A stretch of DNA of 64,000 nt from contig CALIKV010000005.1 in assembly GCA_938017505.1 (NCBI GenBank), positions 1 to 64,000 on the forward strand. Reading direction: 5' to 3'. The stretch comes from an uncultured Sulfolobales archaeon. Its GTDB lineage: Archaea > Thermoproteota > Thermoprotei_A > Sulfolobales > NBVN01. Shown here piece after piece: positions 47,746 to 57,359 of the stretch. The notes below the pieces were generated by a model. That model saw nothing but the letters and a program-made list of their open reading frames with translations, searched no databases and was not told the DNA's origin. Position 1 is the stretch's first letter; each line of letters opens with the position of its first letter. Both the position numbers and the translations under genes were made by a program.

Positions 47746-49137
47746 TTGGTGGGTAATCTGTTCTACTACTACGATAGATACAACCCTGGTGAACTGCCTA
47801 GGGTAGTGGTGGAGCCCCCTGGCCCTAAGTCTAGAGAGGTCCTTAATAAGGATCACGAGCTATTAATGCAGTCCTTCGTCAGGTGGTACCCTCTAGTCGT
47901 CAAGAGCGCTTATGGCGTGGTCCTCGAGGACTTCGACGGCAACTCCTTCATAGACCTTAACTCAGGCATAGCTGTCATGAACGTCGGCCACAGTCACCCG
48001 AGGGTGGTTAAGGCGGTTGAGGAGCAGGTGAGGAAGCTTATTCACTACTCGCTCACGGACTTCTACTATGAGGAGGTCGTCGAGTACTCAAGCGAGTTAT
48101 CCGAGGTGCTGCCGATACGCGGTAGGAAGAAGTTCTTCTTCGGGAACAGCGGTGCTGAGGCTGTTGAGGCCGCTATGAAGATCTGTAAGGGATCCGCTGA
48201 GGGCAGGAGGCCCTACATAATAGCGTTCATAGGGGCCTTCCACGGGAGGACTCACGGCGCGATGTCGCTGACCGCCAGCAAGCCCGCTCAGAGGAGGGGC
48301 TTCCAGCCTTTGTTGCCGGGGATTATACACGTCCCCTACCCTTACCCGTACAGGTGTCCGTTTCACGTGGATGCTGAGGAGTGCGGTGAGGCTGTAATAG
48401 GGTTCATGGAGGAGTGGATCTTCAGGAGGATGGTCGACCCTGCCGAGGTTGCCGCAGTTTTCATAGAGCCGATACAGGGTGAGGGGGGCTACGTAACGCC
48501 TCCCGACGACTTCCTCCTGAGACTGAGGAAGCTGACGAGTGAGAACGGGATCAAGCTCGTTGCAGATGAGGTTCAGAGCGGATTCGGGAGGTCTGGCAAG
48601 TGGTTCGCGGTAGAGCATTGGGGTGTTGAGCCTGACTTAGTGACCATGGCTAAGGCCGTTGCTTCAGGAATACCTCTGGGAGTCGTTGGCGGGAGGGAAG
48701 ATATAATGAGGTTGCCTCCAGGCTCTCACGCGAGCACGTTCGGAGGTAATCCAGTGGCTCTAAAGGCGGGCACAGAGGTCATAAGGATTATCAGGGAGGA
48801 GAAGTTGCTGAGCAACGTTGAGAAGGTTGGCAGGTACGTGATGGAGAGGGCCAGGGAGTGGATGGATCGCTACGAGATGGTTGGTGATGTGAGGGGTAAG
48901 GGGCTGATGATTGGGATAGAGCTTGTTAGAGACAGAAGGACTAAAGAGTACGCTAGGAGAGAGCTAGAGGCTTTCCTAACCAAGTGCTTCAAGAGAGGCA
49001 TCGCGGTGATAGGTGCTGGGTTCTCGGCGATCAGGATATCACCACCCCTCGTGATATCGCAGGAGTTAATGGAGAGATCCATGGACGTGATGGAAGAGGT
49101 TCTGAAGGAAGTGGTAAGGGAGCACAGCAGTGCTTGA
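47746..49137 (+). CDS. Class III aminotransferase (4-aminobutyrate/acetylornithine type)
   Basis: GVVLEDFDGNSFIDLNSGIAVMNVGHSHP, FFGNSGAEAVEAAMKI, KLVADEVQSGFGRSGKWFAVEH, PDLVTMAKAVASGIPLG. Confidence 0.93.
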   Translation: MVGNLFYYYDRYNPGELPRVVVEPPGPKSREVLNKDHELLMQSFVRWYPLVVKSAYGVVLEDFDGNSFIDLNSGIAVMNVGHSHPRVVKAVEEQVRKLIHYSLTDFYYEEVVEYSSELSEVLPIRGRKKFFFGNSGAEAVEAAMKICKGSAEGRRPYIIAFIGAFHGRTHGAMSLTASKPAQRRGFQPLLPGIIHVPYPYPYRCPFHVDAEECGEAVIGFMEEWIFRRMVDPAEVAAVFIEPIQGEGGYVTPPDDFLLRLRKLTSENGIKLVADEVQSGFGRSGKWFAVEHWGVEPDLVTMAKAVASGIPLGVVGGREDIMRLPPGSHASTFGGNPVALKAGTEVIRIIREEKLLSNVEKVGRYVMERAREWMDRYEMVGDVRGKGLMIGIELVRDRRTKEYARRELEAFLTKCFKRGIAVIGAGFSAIRISPPLVISQELMERSMDVMEEVLKEVVREHSSA

Positions 49138-49336
49138 GAGTCAAGTCATCGAGGCGCTGAAGACTCTTAAGACCGCCACTTACGAGGAACTACGTAAGCA
49201 CCTCATCCAGGAGGAGGTTGAATTCAGGGATATCGAGTTGAGGGAGGTTGTAGCGAGGCTGGTGAGGGAGGGGAGGGTGACGAGGATACCTAGCCCTGAG
49301 AGAGCTAAATTCCTTTTAAAACTCTCCGACGCGTAA
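49130..49336 (+). CDS. Small winged-HTH-like protein (68 aa)
   Basis: ESQVIEALKTLKTATYEELRKHLIQEE...LREVVARLVREGRVTRI; overlaps the upstream gene stop. Confidence 0.6.
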   Translation: MLESQVIEALKTLKTATYEELRKHLIQEEVEFRDIELREVVARLVREGRVTRIPSPERAKFLLKLSDA

Positions 49337-49439
49337 GAGCAAACCCCGTTCAGTAGACCCCCTTGCCAAGGGACCGATAACGCTGTTCGTATTGCCCTAG
49401 TTTAAGGTAGGGTCTCTTTGATTTCGAGGGTGGATGAGG

Positions 49440-49545
49440 TGGTGGGGCCGCTGGGATTTGAACCCAGGACCACCAGCGTTCCGGGACTCTCCCGGCGGGG
49501 AAATCCCCCCAGGCTGGCATCCTATCCAAGCTAGACGACGGCCCC
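49440..49545 (-). tRNA. tRNA-Pro (anticodon GGG), intron-containing (~28 nt), encoded CCA
   Basis: GGGGCCG...CGGCCCC-A-CCA acceptor, TpsiC GGTTCAAATCC, anticodon stem CCAGC/GCTGG interrupted by GGATTTCCCCGCCGGGAGAGTCCCGGAA (approx. 49479-49506). Confidence 0.88.
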
Positions 49546-49615
49546 GCACACCATGTTTCTTAACAGGTTTCTCTTTTAAATGTTTAAGCACGTTTCTACT
49601 TGGTTGGTTAGCTTG

Positions 49616-50182
49616 ATGAGGTTGTTCGTAGCTGTTGAGATAGAGGACGAGAACGTCTTGAAGGGGGTAGTGGGGTTTAGGGATGCTGTGGTCGCGTGTT
49701 CTAGGCAGAGAGGCATTAAGGGGGTTGAAGCCGAGAACATACACCTCACGCTGAGGTTCATAGGCGAGGTCCCGGAGTCCTACCTACCCCAGATAAGCGA
49801 GTGTGTTAAGCGGGCTGGTGAATACGTTAAATTCCAGGTAAGGATTGAAGGGGTTGGCGCGTTCCCCTCCGTCTCCAGACCCAGGGTGTTGTGGGTAGGG
49901 ATTACTGAGGGTTTCGATAAGTTAAGGGTCATGAGGGATGGGCTGGAGCAATGTCTAAGGAGCTATGCCCAGCCTGACAGAGAGGAGTTCGTCCCACATA
50001 TAACTGTAGGCAGGGTTAAGGGCTCGTTCGATGTGTCTTGTCTCAGGAACGTCCTCGCGTCCTACGAGAACTTAACGTTCGGCTCTTCACAAGTGACTCA
50101 GGTCAAGCTGAAGAGAAGCGTCTTAAGGCCTGAGGGACCTGTCTACACGGATGTAGTCGTAGTGAGGCTGAAGGATGGTTGA
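49616..50182 (+). CDS. thpR: RNA 2',3'-cyclic phosphodiesterase (LigT/ThpR)
   Basis: MRLFVAVEIEDENVLKGV, NIHLTLRFIGEV (HxTx), FVPHITVGRVKG (HxTx). Confidence 0.93.
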   Translation: MRLFVAVEIEDENVLKGVVGFRDAVVACSRQRGIKGVEAENIHLTLRFIGEVPESYLPQISECVKRAGEYVKFQVRIEGVGAFPSVSRPRVLWVGITEGFDKLRVMRDGLEQCLRSYAQPDREEFVPHITVGRVKGSFDVSCLRNVLASYENLTFGSSQVTQVKLKRSVLRPEGPVYTDVVVVRLKDG

Positions 50183-51605
50183 GTTGAGCGAGGGCCTGTC
50201 TGAGTTAATCGAGGGTTTAAAGGAGGAGCTGAGGCCAACTCACGAGGAGCTCCGTAAGGGGCTTGAGTTGTTCGAGGAGGTAAGGAGGGTAATAGAGTCA
50301 TTACCGCACATAGACTGCGACTTCAAGGTCTCGCTGGAGGGCTCGTTCGCTAAGGGGACCTCGTTGAGAGGTGATATAGACCTTGACGTCTTCATATTGC
50401 TGAGGAAGGAGGACTTAAGTGATGAGTGGATTAAGAGGAACATAGTCGAACAGATATTGAATAGCAACTTAAGGAAATATCAGATCCGGATGAAGTACGC
50501 GTCACACCCCTACGTGACCCTACGGACTCAGGGCTTCGAAGTAGATGTAGTGCCTGCGTACTGGGCCAGGGACGTCAGGGAGATAATAACCCCCGTTGAC
50601 AGGACGCCGTTCCACACGAGATACGTCAACTCTAAGCTCGACGATAGGTTGAGGGATGAGGTGAGGGTGTTAAAGAAATTCATGAAGAGCATGAATATTT
50701 ACGGGGCTGAAGTGAGGTTTGAAGGTTTCTCAGGCTACCTCACGGAGCTCCTGATAATAAGGTACAGGTCATTCGTAGGAGTTCTCGAGGCTTTGAGTAA
50801 GTGGCGTGAGGGCGAGGTGGTTGTGGTGGACGTGGACGTCCTACGCGATTACTTGACGCTGGACAACGTCAAGAGGGCGTTCAGAGGCAATGCTTTAATA
50901 GTGCCGGACCCTGTGGATCCTAGGAGGAACGCCGCCTCCGCAGTGTCTGGGAGAACCCTTAAGATAGCTGTCGTAAGTGCGCGTTCATTCCTACGGAAAC
51001 CCTCTAAGAGCTTCTTCTACCGTGAGCTCAAGCCCGCCAAGCCGGCTGAGCTGGCTAGGTTCGTCGAGGAGACTGGGAGGAGGGTGATGCTACTCAGGTA
51101 CGCGATACCCCATGAAATACCCCCTGACGTCTTATGGGGCGAGCTCAAGAGATTAAGTAAGAGGGTCGTTAATCTGCTGAGGACTTATAAACTCGAGGTT
51201 ATGGATTTCGACTGCTGGAGCGATGAGTCGACGCAGGCCCTCATAGCTCTAGACTTAGAGCGTGGCGGTGAGCTACCGGCCTATGAGGTCAGGCTAGGAC
51301 CTCCAGGGATCGGTGACGAGCTGCATTCCTTCGTGGAGAAGCACAGAACCTCAGGCAGAGCTACAGCTGTCTGGATAGCCGGGGATGGAGTGCCTAAAGC
51401 CATGGTCAGAAGGAAGTACAGGCGTCCTGAGGAGCTCCTGCAGGCGACGGAGGCCAAGCAGCTCTCGTCCAAAGACCTAACTCTCGCTGACGTGATTAAG
51501 AACTGTGTTGACATCCCAGACGACTTAAAAGCAAACGCGGAATTCATGCGGTGGTTAACGGCGTTCACGTTTAAAACCCAGCCTTACGCCACGGACGAGG
51601 AGTGA
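50175..51605 (+). CDS. cca: Archaeal CCA-adding enzyme (tRNA nucleotidyltransferase)
   Basis: SLEGSFAKGTSLRGDIDLDVFILL nucleotidyltransferase motif, VDVVPAYW, GFSGYLTELLIIRY; coupled to thpR. Confidence 0.94.
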   Translation: MVELSEGLSELIEGLKEELRPTHEELRKGLELFEEVRRVIESLPHIDCDFKVSLEGSFAKGTSLRGDIDLDVFILLRKEDLSDEWIKRNIVEQILNSNLRKYQIRMKYASHPYVTLRTQGFEVDVVPAYWARDVREIITPVDRTPFHTRYVNSKLDDRLRDEVRVLKKFMKSMNIYGAEVRFEGFSGYLTELLIIRYRSFVGVLEALSKWREGEVVVVDVDVLRDYLTLDNVKRAFRGNALIVPDPVDPRRNAASAVSGRTLKIAVVSARSFLRKPSKSFFYRELKPAKPAELARFVEETGRRVMLLRYAIPHEIPPDVLWGELKRLSKRVVNLLRTYKLEVMDFDCWSDESTQALIALDLERGGELPAYEVRLGPPGIGDELHSFVEKHRTSGRATAVWIAGDGVPKAMVRRKYRRPEELLQATEAKQLSSKDLTLADVIKNCVDIPDDLKANAEFMRWLTAFTFKTQPYATDEE

Positions 51606-51672
51606 GGTGTGAAGCTCTAAAGGAGCTTCAACCACCCTTGTTTTGTCAGGGCGGGGGTCACCGTACTACGTA

Positions 51673-51680
51673 CTTATAAG
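51673..51680 (+). promoter_or_regulatory. TATA-like box upstream of the Sm-like gene
   Basis: ACTTATAAGG at 51673-51680, then SD-like GGAGGG before ATG 51711. Confidence 0.5.
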
Positions 51681-51710
51681 GCCTTCATAAGAATAGAATG
51701 GAGGGTTTAA

Positions 51711-52127
51711 ATGCCGTTAAGGGAGAACATAATCGATGCAAGGTTTAACGGTAGGGAGGTCGAGTTCAGGGTTCTAGGGATGCCTGAGCCCATTAGGGGT
51801 GTGGTGGACGAGGTTTCAAGATATGAGATAGGGGTGTTATCAGGCGATGAGGCCTTCGTCTTATTCAGACATGCGATCCTGACCGTGGCCGTGGAGTCTT
51901 CAGACCTCCACGGCTTTAGCGCGGAGCCGCTGGACGATACGGTGCTTGACGCTGACTTAATTGGGACGGAGCTGGAGCTCCACCTGATAGACGGGTCTGC
52001 TGTGACTGGGGTTCTGGCGAAGATATCTAAGTATGAACTGGGCATTAAAAGCGGGGATAAGGGCTTTATAATACCTAAGTCATCGATAACCTACGCTGTA
52101 GTTAAAGGGAGGAAGTTCACCGAGTGA
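51711..52127 (+). CDS. Tandem Sm/Hfq-like two-domain protein
   Basis: Two internal repeats, residues ~12-63 and ~83-133: ...GVVDEVSRYEIGVLSGDEAFVLFRHAILTVAV / ...GVLAKISKYELGIKSGDKGFIIPKSSITYAVV. Confidence 0.65.
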   Translation: MPLRENIIDARFNGREVEFRVLGMPEPIRGVVDEVSRYEIGVLSGDEAFVLFRHAILTVAVESSDLHGFSAEPLDDTVLDADLIGTELELHLIDGSAVTGVLAKISKYELGIKSGDKGFIIPKSSITYAVVKGRKFTE

Positions 52128-52224
52128 GGTCACTGGTCATCTTCTCCCCGTCCTGAAGGAGTTTAGAAGCGTTGCCCTGACTAACACGATCCTCAGACTC
52201 ACGCGATGACGGTGACCGAGTTGG

Positions 52225-52548
52225 TCAGTCCTCCATGTCTAGGAGCTTGAATCTAATTAGCTTGATTTCAGTGCCCTCCGTCACTCTCTTCCCGTAGATC
52301 TTCTTAAGTCCGTTGATCATTTCTTCCCTGTCCTTGAAGCCGTCGTTCATCGCGTCTGTGTCGGTAAGGTCCCTGACCTTCTTAGTAGTCACGTTCTCGA
52401 TGAGCGCTTTGCCAACGTGGATGTTCCCGACCTTGACGTTAACTATATCGCCCTTCTTCAAGTTGGTGTGGAGTCTGGCTGTGGTCGTCTTCCTCCCAAG
52501 CATTATGTCCCTTCCGTACTCCTTCCTGAAGGAGAGCTTCTTACCCAT
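52225..52548 (-). CDS. ASCH/PUA-like domain protein
   Basis: LSFRKEYGRDIMLGRKTTTARLHTNLKKGDIVNVKVGNIHVGKALIENVTTKKVRDLTD. Confidence 0.75.
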   Translation of the reverse strand: MGKKLSFRKEYGRDIMLGRKTTTARLHTNLKKGDIVNVKVGNIHVGKALIENVTTKKVRDLTDTDAMNDGFKDREEMINGLKKIYGKRVTEGTEIKLIRFKLLDMED

Positions 52549-52578
52549 GCTTACCTCCCGGAGTCTCCGGGATGGGCT

Positions 52579-54579
52579 CTAGTCAACGGGACTTAAGTCC
52601 CTACCCCTCCTGTACTCCTCAAGTAAGTGAGCGAGGTCCTCGTAATTCAGCCCCGACACCTTCTTCCTCCTCTCCTCGGCTAATTGAGGGGCCAGCGCGA
52701 TAGCCCTGTTCACGGAGTTCCTGTCGACGGCCACGAGGCATTGATTCACCTCAATAACTTCTTCTGAGGCCACCGCAGGTATTAGGCTCCCCTCAATAAG
52801 TCTCCTGCTTAGGTCTAGGGCTGTGGGAGGGAGCACGAGCGCTACGTTACCTCCCTCAACCATCCTCTGCATCTCTTTAAGGGTCTCGGTGACGTCGTAT
52901 GTGAAGATGACTAACGTCTTAACCCCTTCGGCCCTTGATAGCTTAGAGCATTTCTGACTATGGATGGGGATCAACGTGTGCGTGCCTGTGTAGAGCTTCG
53001 TAACCGCGTTCTCGTAATTGACTAACCTAGACCTGATGAGGGAGTTCTCACTCTCTAAAGCCCTCATGCGGGCCTCCAGTCTTTTAACCCGCTGGGCGAG
53101 CTCGCTGACCTTCCTGTCCCTAAGGATCTTCTCACTAAGCTCTGTGGAGACCGTTTCAAGACGTGACGTCAACTCACGTACAAGGTCCTCCAGCTCTAAG
53201 ACCCTCCGCCTGTAGAGTTCCTTCTCCCTCTCCAAACCACTCAGCTTCTCTCTAAGGATCTCCTCAGCCTTACTGGCTTGGTGAGGTGACTCCTGCCTCA
53301 CGACCGGCACGTCGTCTCTCCCGCCCACACCCCCGACGTACTCGTTGATTATCTCCTCAACTATCGTGGATATGGTCTCGTTCATCAACACCTTGACCCT
53401 GTACTTCTGCATGTCTACATCGTGAAGCCCTATCTCCCTCAACCTCCGGGACAACCTCTCCATTTTCTCCTGAAATTCGCTGTAGGCCTTGATGGCAGCT
53501 GCTAGAGCGTCTCTCTCGTGAGTGTTCTTGACGGGGGTTGAGGGGTGTAGATCCGTGAATTCAGCCACCATGAGCTCCTTCTCAGCAGTGCTCAGGGATC
53601 TTTGAGGGACGTAGAGCAGGGCGCCTAAGGAAGCCGCCAGCTTCCTACACATCTCAGGCGGCGGGTTCTTATCAGTGGCAATCACCGCGGGGTGACCGAG
53701 CTTAATAAGGATGCTTGACGCCTCACCCCTGTCCAGCTCCCGTCCCGACGTGATGTATACGGGATTCATGTCCAGGTCTATGATGGCGAGACCGGCGTTC
53801 ATGCCTGGATCGTAACCGGCGATCAAGTAGCGCTTCCCCTCATCACTGACGTCCTTGAGCAAATCGCTCAGGAACTTCTTACTCAACACGGGCTTAATCC
53901 TAACCACCACGTCCCTGCCCCTGACCGGCTTAACAACCCCTTGTAGATTCTCCCGGGTTGTGTATGCTATGAAGACTGCTCTCGCAATACCACCGCTACT
54001 CCTCCTCACTAAGAGGTCGTAATCTATGCCTGACTTATTCAGGGCTTCCTTAATCTTCTTCACGTGCCTCGAGACCACTCCGTGGAGATTCCTAAGGAAC
54101 TTCTCAGTCCTGGAACCCCCGGCAACCCCTGAACGTCCTGGGTAGACGTATATCTTGACCTTATTCTCGAAGATATTCACCTTCTGACCGTAGCCCTCCC
54201 TGGCGAGATAAGCGACGACCAACGCGGTCTTGAAGGGGTCGAGCTTGCCCCTACCGCTAGTAAGCCCGACCTCCTCAGCCAGGGCGTGGAGGTCAAGAGA
54301 CCTGCCGGCCTCAACGTTAACCAGAACCACGTTAATGTCTGGAGGGAGTAACTTAAGTACTCTCATCAAGTTCTTCTTACTGCCTCCTAGCTCAAGGATG
54401 TTATCGGTCGCGAGTACCGTGGGTCTTAAGTCCCAGAGCTCCCTTATCAAACCGCCGAAACTAACCTCCTTAACCGCCCTGAGGGAGCCGTCCTCAATGG
54501 TTACTAGAGCGTAGGCGAACTGAGACAGATCCCCGCCAGTCCTTACTATATCAACACCAACTATCCTGTCAGGACTCAT
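52579..54579 (-). CDS. DUF460 family protein (RNase H-like fold plus coiled coil)
   Basis: RIVGVDIVRTGGDLSQFAYALVTIEDG, YLIAGYDPGMNAGLAIIDLD, HERDALAAAIKAY. Confidence 0.85.
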   Translation of the reverse strand: MSPDRIVGVDIVRTGGDLSQFAYALVTIEDGSLRAVKEVSFGGLIRELWDLRPTVLATDNILELGGSKKNLMRVLKLLPPDINVVLVNVEAGRSLDLHALAEEVGLTSGRGKLDPFKTALVVAYLAREGYGQKVNIFENKVKIYVYPGRSGVAGGSRTEKFLRNLHGVVSRHVKKIKEALNKSGIDYDLLVRRSSGGIARAVFIAYTTRENLQGVVKPVRGRDVVVRIKPVLSKKFLSDLLKDVSDEGKRYLIAGYDPGMNAGLAIIDLDMNPVYITSGRELDRGEASSILIKLGHPAVIATDKNPPPEMCRKLAASLGALLYVPQRSLSTAEKELMVAEFTDLHPSTPVKNTHERDALAAAIKAYSEFQEKMERLSRRLREIGLHDVDMQKYRVKVLMNETISTIVEEIINEYVGGVGGRDDVPVVRQESPHQASKAEEILREKLSGLEREKELYRRRVLELEDLVRELTSRLETVSTELSEKILRDRKVSELAQRVKRLEARMRALESENSLIRSRLVNYENAVTKLYTGTHTLIPIHSQKCSKLSRAEGVKTLVIFTYDVTETLKEMQRMVEGGNVALVLPPTALDLSRRLIEGSLIPAVASEEVIEVNQCLVAVDRNSVNRAIALAPQLAEERRKKVSGLNYEDLAHLLEEYRRGRDLSPVD

Positions 54580-54782
54580 TTCTTAAACCCTTCACCGCTC
54601 AAGACGCTTACGTCCTCCAGACCATAAATCCTTTCGAGGGATTTAACCGTAACTTCACGGGGGCCACGCCTAGGCTTAACGTTGAGGCCGGTATCAGCTA
54701 CGAACGCTACATCACTGCTCAGGCCCGGGTTCACTCATCACGCTACCAGCCTCAACGCATCGCTCACGCAGCTTTGAGGACC

Positions 54783-56045
54783 CTAGAAGAGCATTACCCT
54801 ACCGCTTATTACCTCGTTAGCCACGCCTACTATCCTGTCTAGTTCTTCGTTGATTATTCCAAGCACGTCCGACTTTACAGCGTTGAAGGCGTCACGCTCC
54901 GTCGGCATCAACCTCACTAGAACCATCTGCGGTTCGTCTATTGGATGTCCTATCTTCGAGAGGAGCTCCACGTAAACCTCCTTAACCTTAGGAACCTCGC
55001 TCACTATCCTCGACGCCATCTTACTGGCCAGCACGTTGTATATCTTCCCGACGTGAGTCACGGCATTCTTGCCGGCAGTGGCCTCAAGGCTCATCGGCCT
55101 CATCGGAGTTATCAATCCGTTCACCCTGTTCCCGCGTCCGGTCATCCCGTCATCGCCGTGCTCAGCTGAAGTCCCTGTGACAGTTAGGTATACGTTACTT
55201 CTCTCCTCGTCTCCGGCGATCACGTCCGCGCTGTTAACAGTTATTTCTACGTTGTACTTAAGGAGTCTCTCATCCCTCGACAGCTCGTTAGCGGCGAAGT
55301 CCTCGACAGCGTTCCTCAACTCCTCCTTAACCGATATGTAGTGGTTTAGATCTGGTATGAGGTGTGATATCATGGCGGCGGCTATCGTTAGCTTGATCTC
55401 ACCCCCTACCCTGAGTCCCATGACCTTTATGTCCTCACCGACCTCGGGCAGTCTCTCCTTAAACTCGCGCGAGTTTAAATACCTCTCGACGCCGAGGACA
55501 AGTCTCTCGAGGGCTGTGAGCGGCGCGTAGCCGACGCCCACGCTCGTGTCATTGGCTAGTGGACTTCGTCCCCCCTTCAACCCGGACTCGAACGTCCGAA
55601 CTAGGTCAGCGCTGCCTGGCCTAATCATGTAGTCCACTACGACGTGTCTCTCAGGGTCTAGAAACCTGAAGTTCTGGGATATCCACTTCTTAACGGCCTC
55701 AACGACTAAAGTACCCACAGGTACTCTGTCTGAGCGGTCATTGCCTAACCTCACGAACTCAGTGGCTCTGCCCGCCACTATTATGTATATCGGGTGGAGG
55801 ACCTCGCCACCCCTGAAACGAGGTTTCGACTGACCGCCTACTACGAGGGCCTTATCCACGTTGTGGTGGAGTATCATGTCGTAGTTCTCCAGGTAGTACT
55901 TGGAGAGCGAGACGCTGGAGACCTCTGAGGCTGCGTCAGCTATGTAGTCGGGGTGGCCTAACCCCTTCCTCTCAACTAACTCAACCTTCCATCCCCCAGC
56001 AGGGGTCGAATCAACCAACTCAATCTCTATATTCCTCGTCATCAT
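54783..56045 (-). CDS. Archaeal S-adenosylmethionine synthetase
   Basis: [33 protein letters not shown]...[51 protein letters not shown]. Confidence 0.96.
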   Translation of the reverse strand: MMTRNIEIELVDSTPAGGWKVELVERKGLGHPDYIADAASEVSSVSLSKYYLENYDMILHHNVDKALVVGGQSKPRFRGGEVLHPIYIIVAGRATEFVRLGNDRSDRVPVGTLVVEAVKKWISQNFRFLDPERHVVVDYMIRPGSADLVRTFESGLKGGRSPLANDTSVGVGYAPLTALERLVLGVERYLNSREFKERLPEVGEDIKVMGLRVGGEIKLTIAAAMISHLIPDLNHYISVKEELRNAVEDFAANELSRDERLLKYNVEITVNSADVIAGDEERSNVYLTVTGTSAEHGDDGMTGRGNRVNGLITPMRPMSLEATAGKNAVTHVGKIYNVLASKMASRIVSEVPKVKEVYVELLSKIGHPIDEPQMVLVRLMPTERDAFNAVKSDVLGIINEELDRIVGVANEVISGRVMLF

Positions 56046-56117
56046 ACGTTACCTAAAGGAGATTAACGCCGAAGAAATTTTAAATGTTAGCGTGGGGTGA
56101 AGCCCGTCTGAGCTGGG

Positions 56118-57293
56118 TTAGCCGGGGCTTGAGAGGTGGGGGGAGCTCTTAACGCCCAAGTACTTGTCCAGGCAACATGCAGGCAGCACTAGCTTGACGG
56201 TCTCCTCACCGTAGCCAGTTATCACCCTCCAGTAACCGCTTAACGCGGTCTCGAGGTCTGGATCCCCTGCGTCTATGAGCAGGTATTTAATCTCGGACAG
56301 CTTCGCGGCAGTGGAGAGTACGTATATGTTCTGCCTCCCAACCCTACGTAATACATCCGCGCTAAACTGCTGGTTACCTCTGCCGAAGACGTACCCCTGC
56401 CTCCCGATCACCGAAACAACTATCGCGGCCCTCTCGTACCTCTTTATGAGGTTGAGCACTTCTGACTCGCTTAAATCAAGCCCGGCCAGGGTCTTGCCGT
56501 AGATCGCGTCGACGCCGAGCAGGGTCTTCCTCACCCCCAGTAGATCCGCTATGGCTTTAGTGGTGGTCCCCGGCCCCAGGAGGTAGAGCGTGTCGTCACG
56601 CATGAATTCCTCGACGAAATACTTGGCAATCCCCCACTTATCCTCCTCTGAACCGCTTGCGAACTCCTTAGACGGAACGATGTAGCCCTCCGCGACGGGG
56701 GTTGCCGCGTACCCGTAGACGCGCACGCTGAGCACGTCGTCCTTGAGAACGGACTCGTCAACGTCGGCCACCTCAACGTACTCCAGACCTGCCTCACCTC
56801 CTGCAAACCTCATCACCACTTCAGCCGCGATTTCGGGCGAGGCCGCGAACACCCCGGAATACATCTTCACCCCGGAAGGCACTCCGAGGACTGGAGCTCT
56901 TAACCCGCTGCCCTCGAGGACGTCTCTCGCCGTGCCATCACCGCCTACGAAGACTATCAAATCAACGCCTAGCTTAACGAGCTCCGAGACCGCTAACAAA
57001 GTATCGTCACGCGACGTCTCCGTCTTGCCAGGGGCAGGTATACTTAAGCACTCGTAGCGAAGCTCGCCGCTGAAGCTGGTCAAGTACTCACAACCCATGG
57101 AGGAGTTAGCAGCCACGACAACTCCTTGAAAGCCCTTCTCAACTAGACTGCGTAGGAACCTCTCGACCCTCACAGGAGCTACGGGCCTGGCACCCTTCCT
57201 CAACGCCTCGTAAAGCAACTCACCGTCAGTGCCCTTAAGACCTACGGAACCCCCCATACCCGCCACTGGATTCACAACTAAGCCTAATCTCAT
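56118..57293 (-). CDS. ATP-NAD/AcoX-like kinase (COG3199-type)
   Basis: MRLGLVVNPVAGMGGSVGLKGTDG, LIVFVGGDGTARDVLE, LGVPSGVKMYSGVFA. Confidence 0.9.
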   Translation of the reverse strand: MRLGLVVNPVAGMGGSVGLKGTDGELLYEALRKGARPVAPVRVERFLRSLVEKGFQGVVVAANSSMGCEYLTSFSGELRYECLSIPAPGKTETSRDDTLLAVSELVKLGVDLIVFVGGDGTARDVLEGSGLRAPVLGVPSGVKMYSGVFAASPEIAAEVVMRFAGGEAGLEYVEVADVDESVLKDDVLSVRVYGYAATPVAEGYIVPSKEFASGSEEDKWGIAKYFVEEFMRDDTLYLLGPGTTTKAIADLLGVRKTLLGVDAIYGKTLAGLDLSESEVLNLIKRYERAAIVVSVIGRQGYVFGRGNQQFSADVLRRVGRQNIYVLSTAAKLSEIKYLLIDAGDPDLETALSGYWRVITGYGEETVKLVLPACCLDKYLGVKSSPHLSSPG

Positions 57294-57359
57294 CTAAGCA
57301 ACCCCGAAACACCGGCCAGCATCCCTACCGCCTCACAACCTATGAACTCTCTTTACATT

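Noticed and set aside
48097-48618. 173-aa minus-strand ORF
   Set aside because: Fully antisense to the class III aminotransferase; typical shadow ORF.
49397-49744. 115-aa and 60-aa ORFs across 49397-49744
   Set aside because: They overlap the tRNA-Pro gene and the thpR start; explained by those features.
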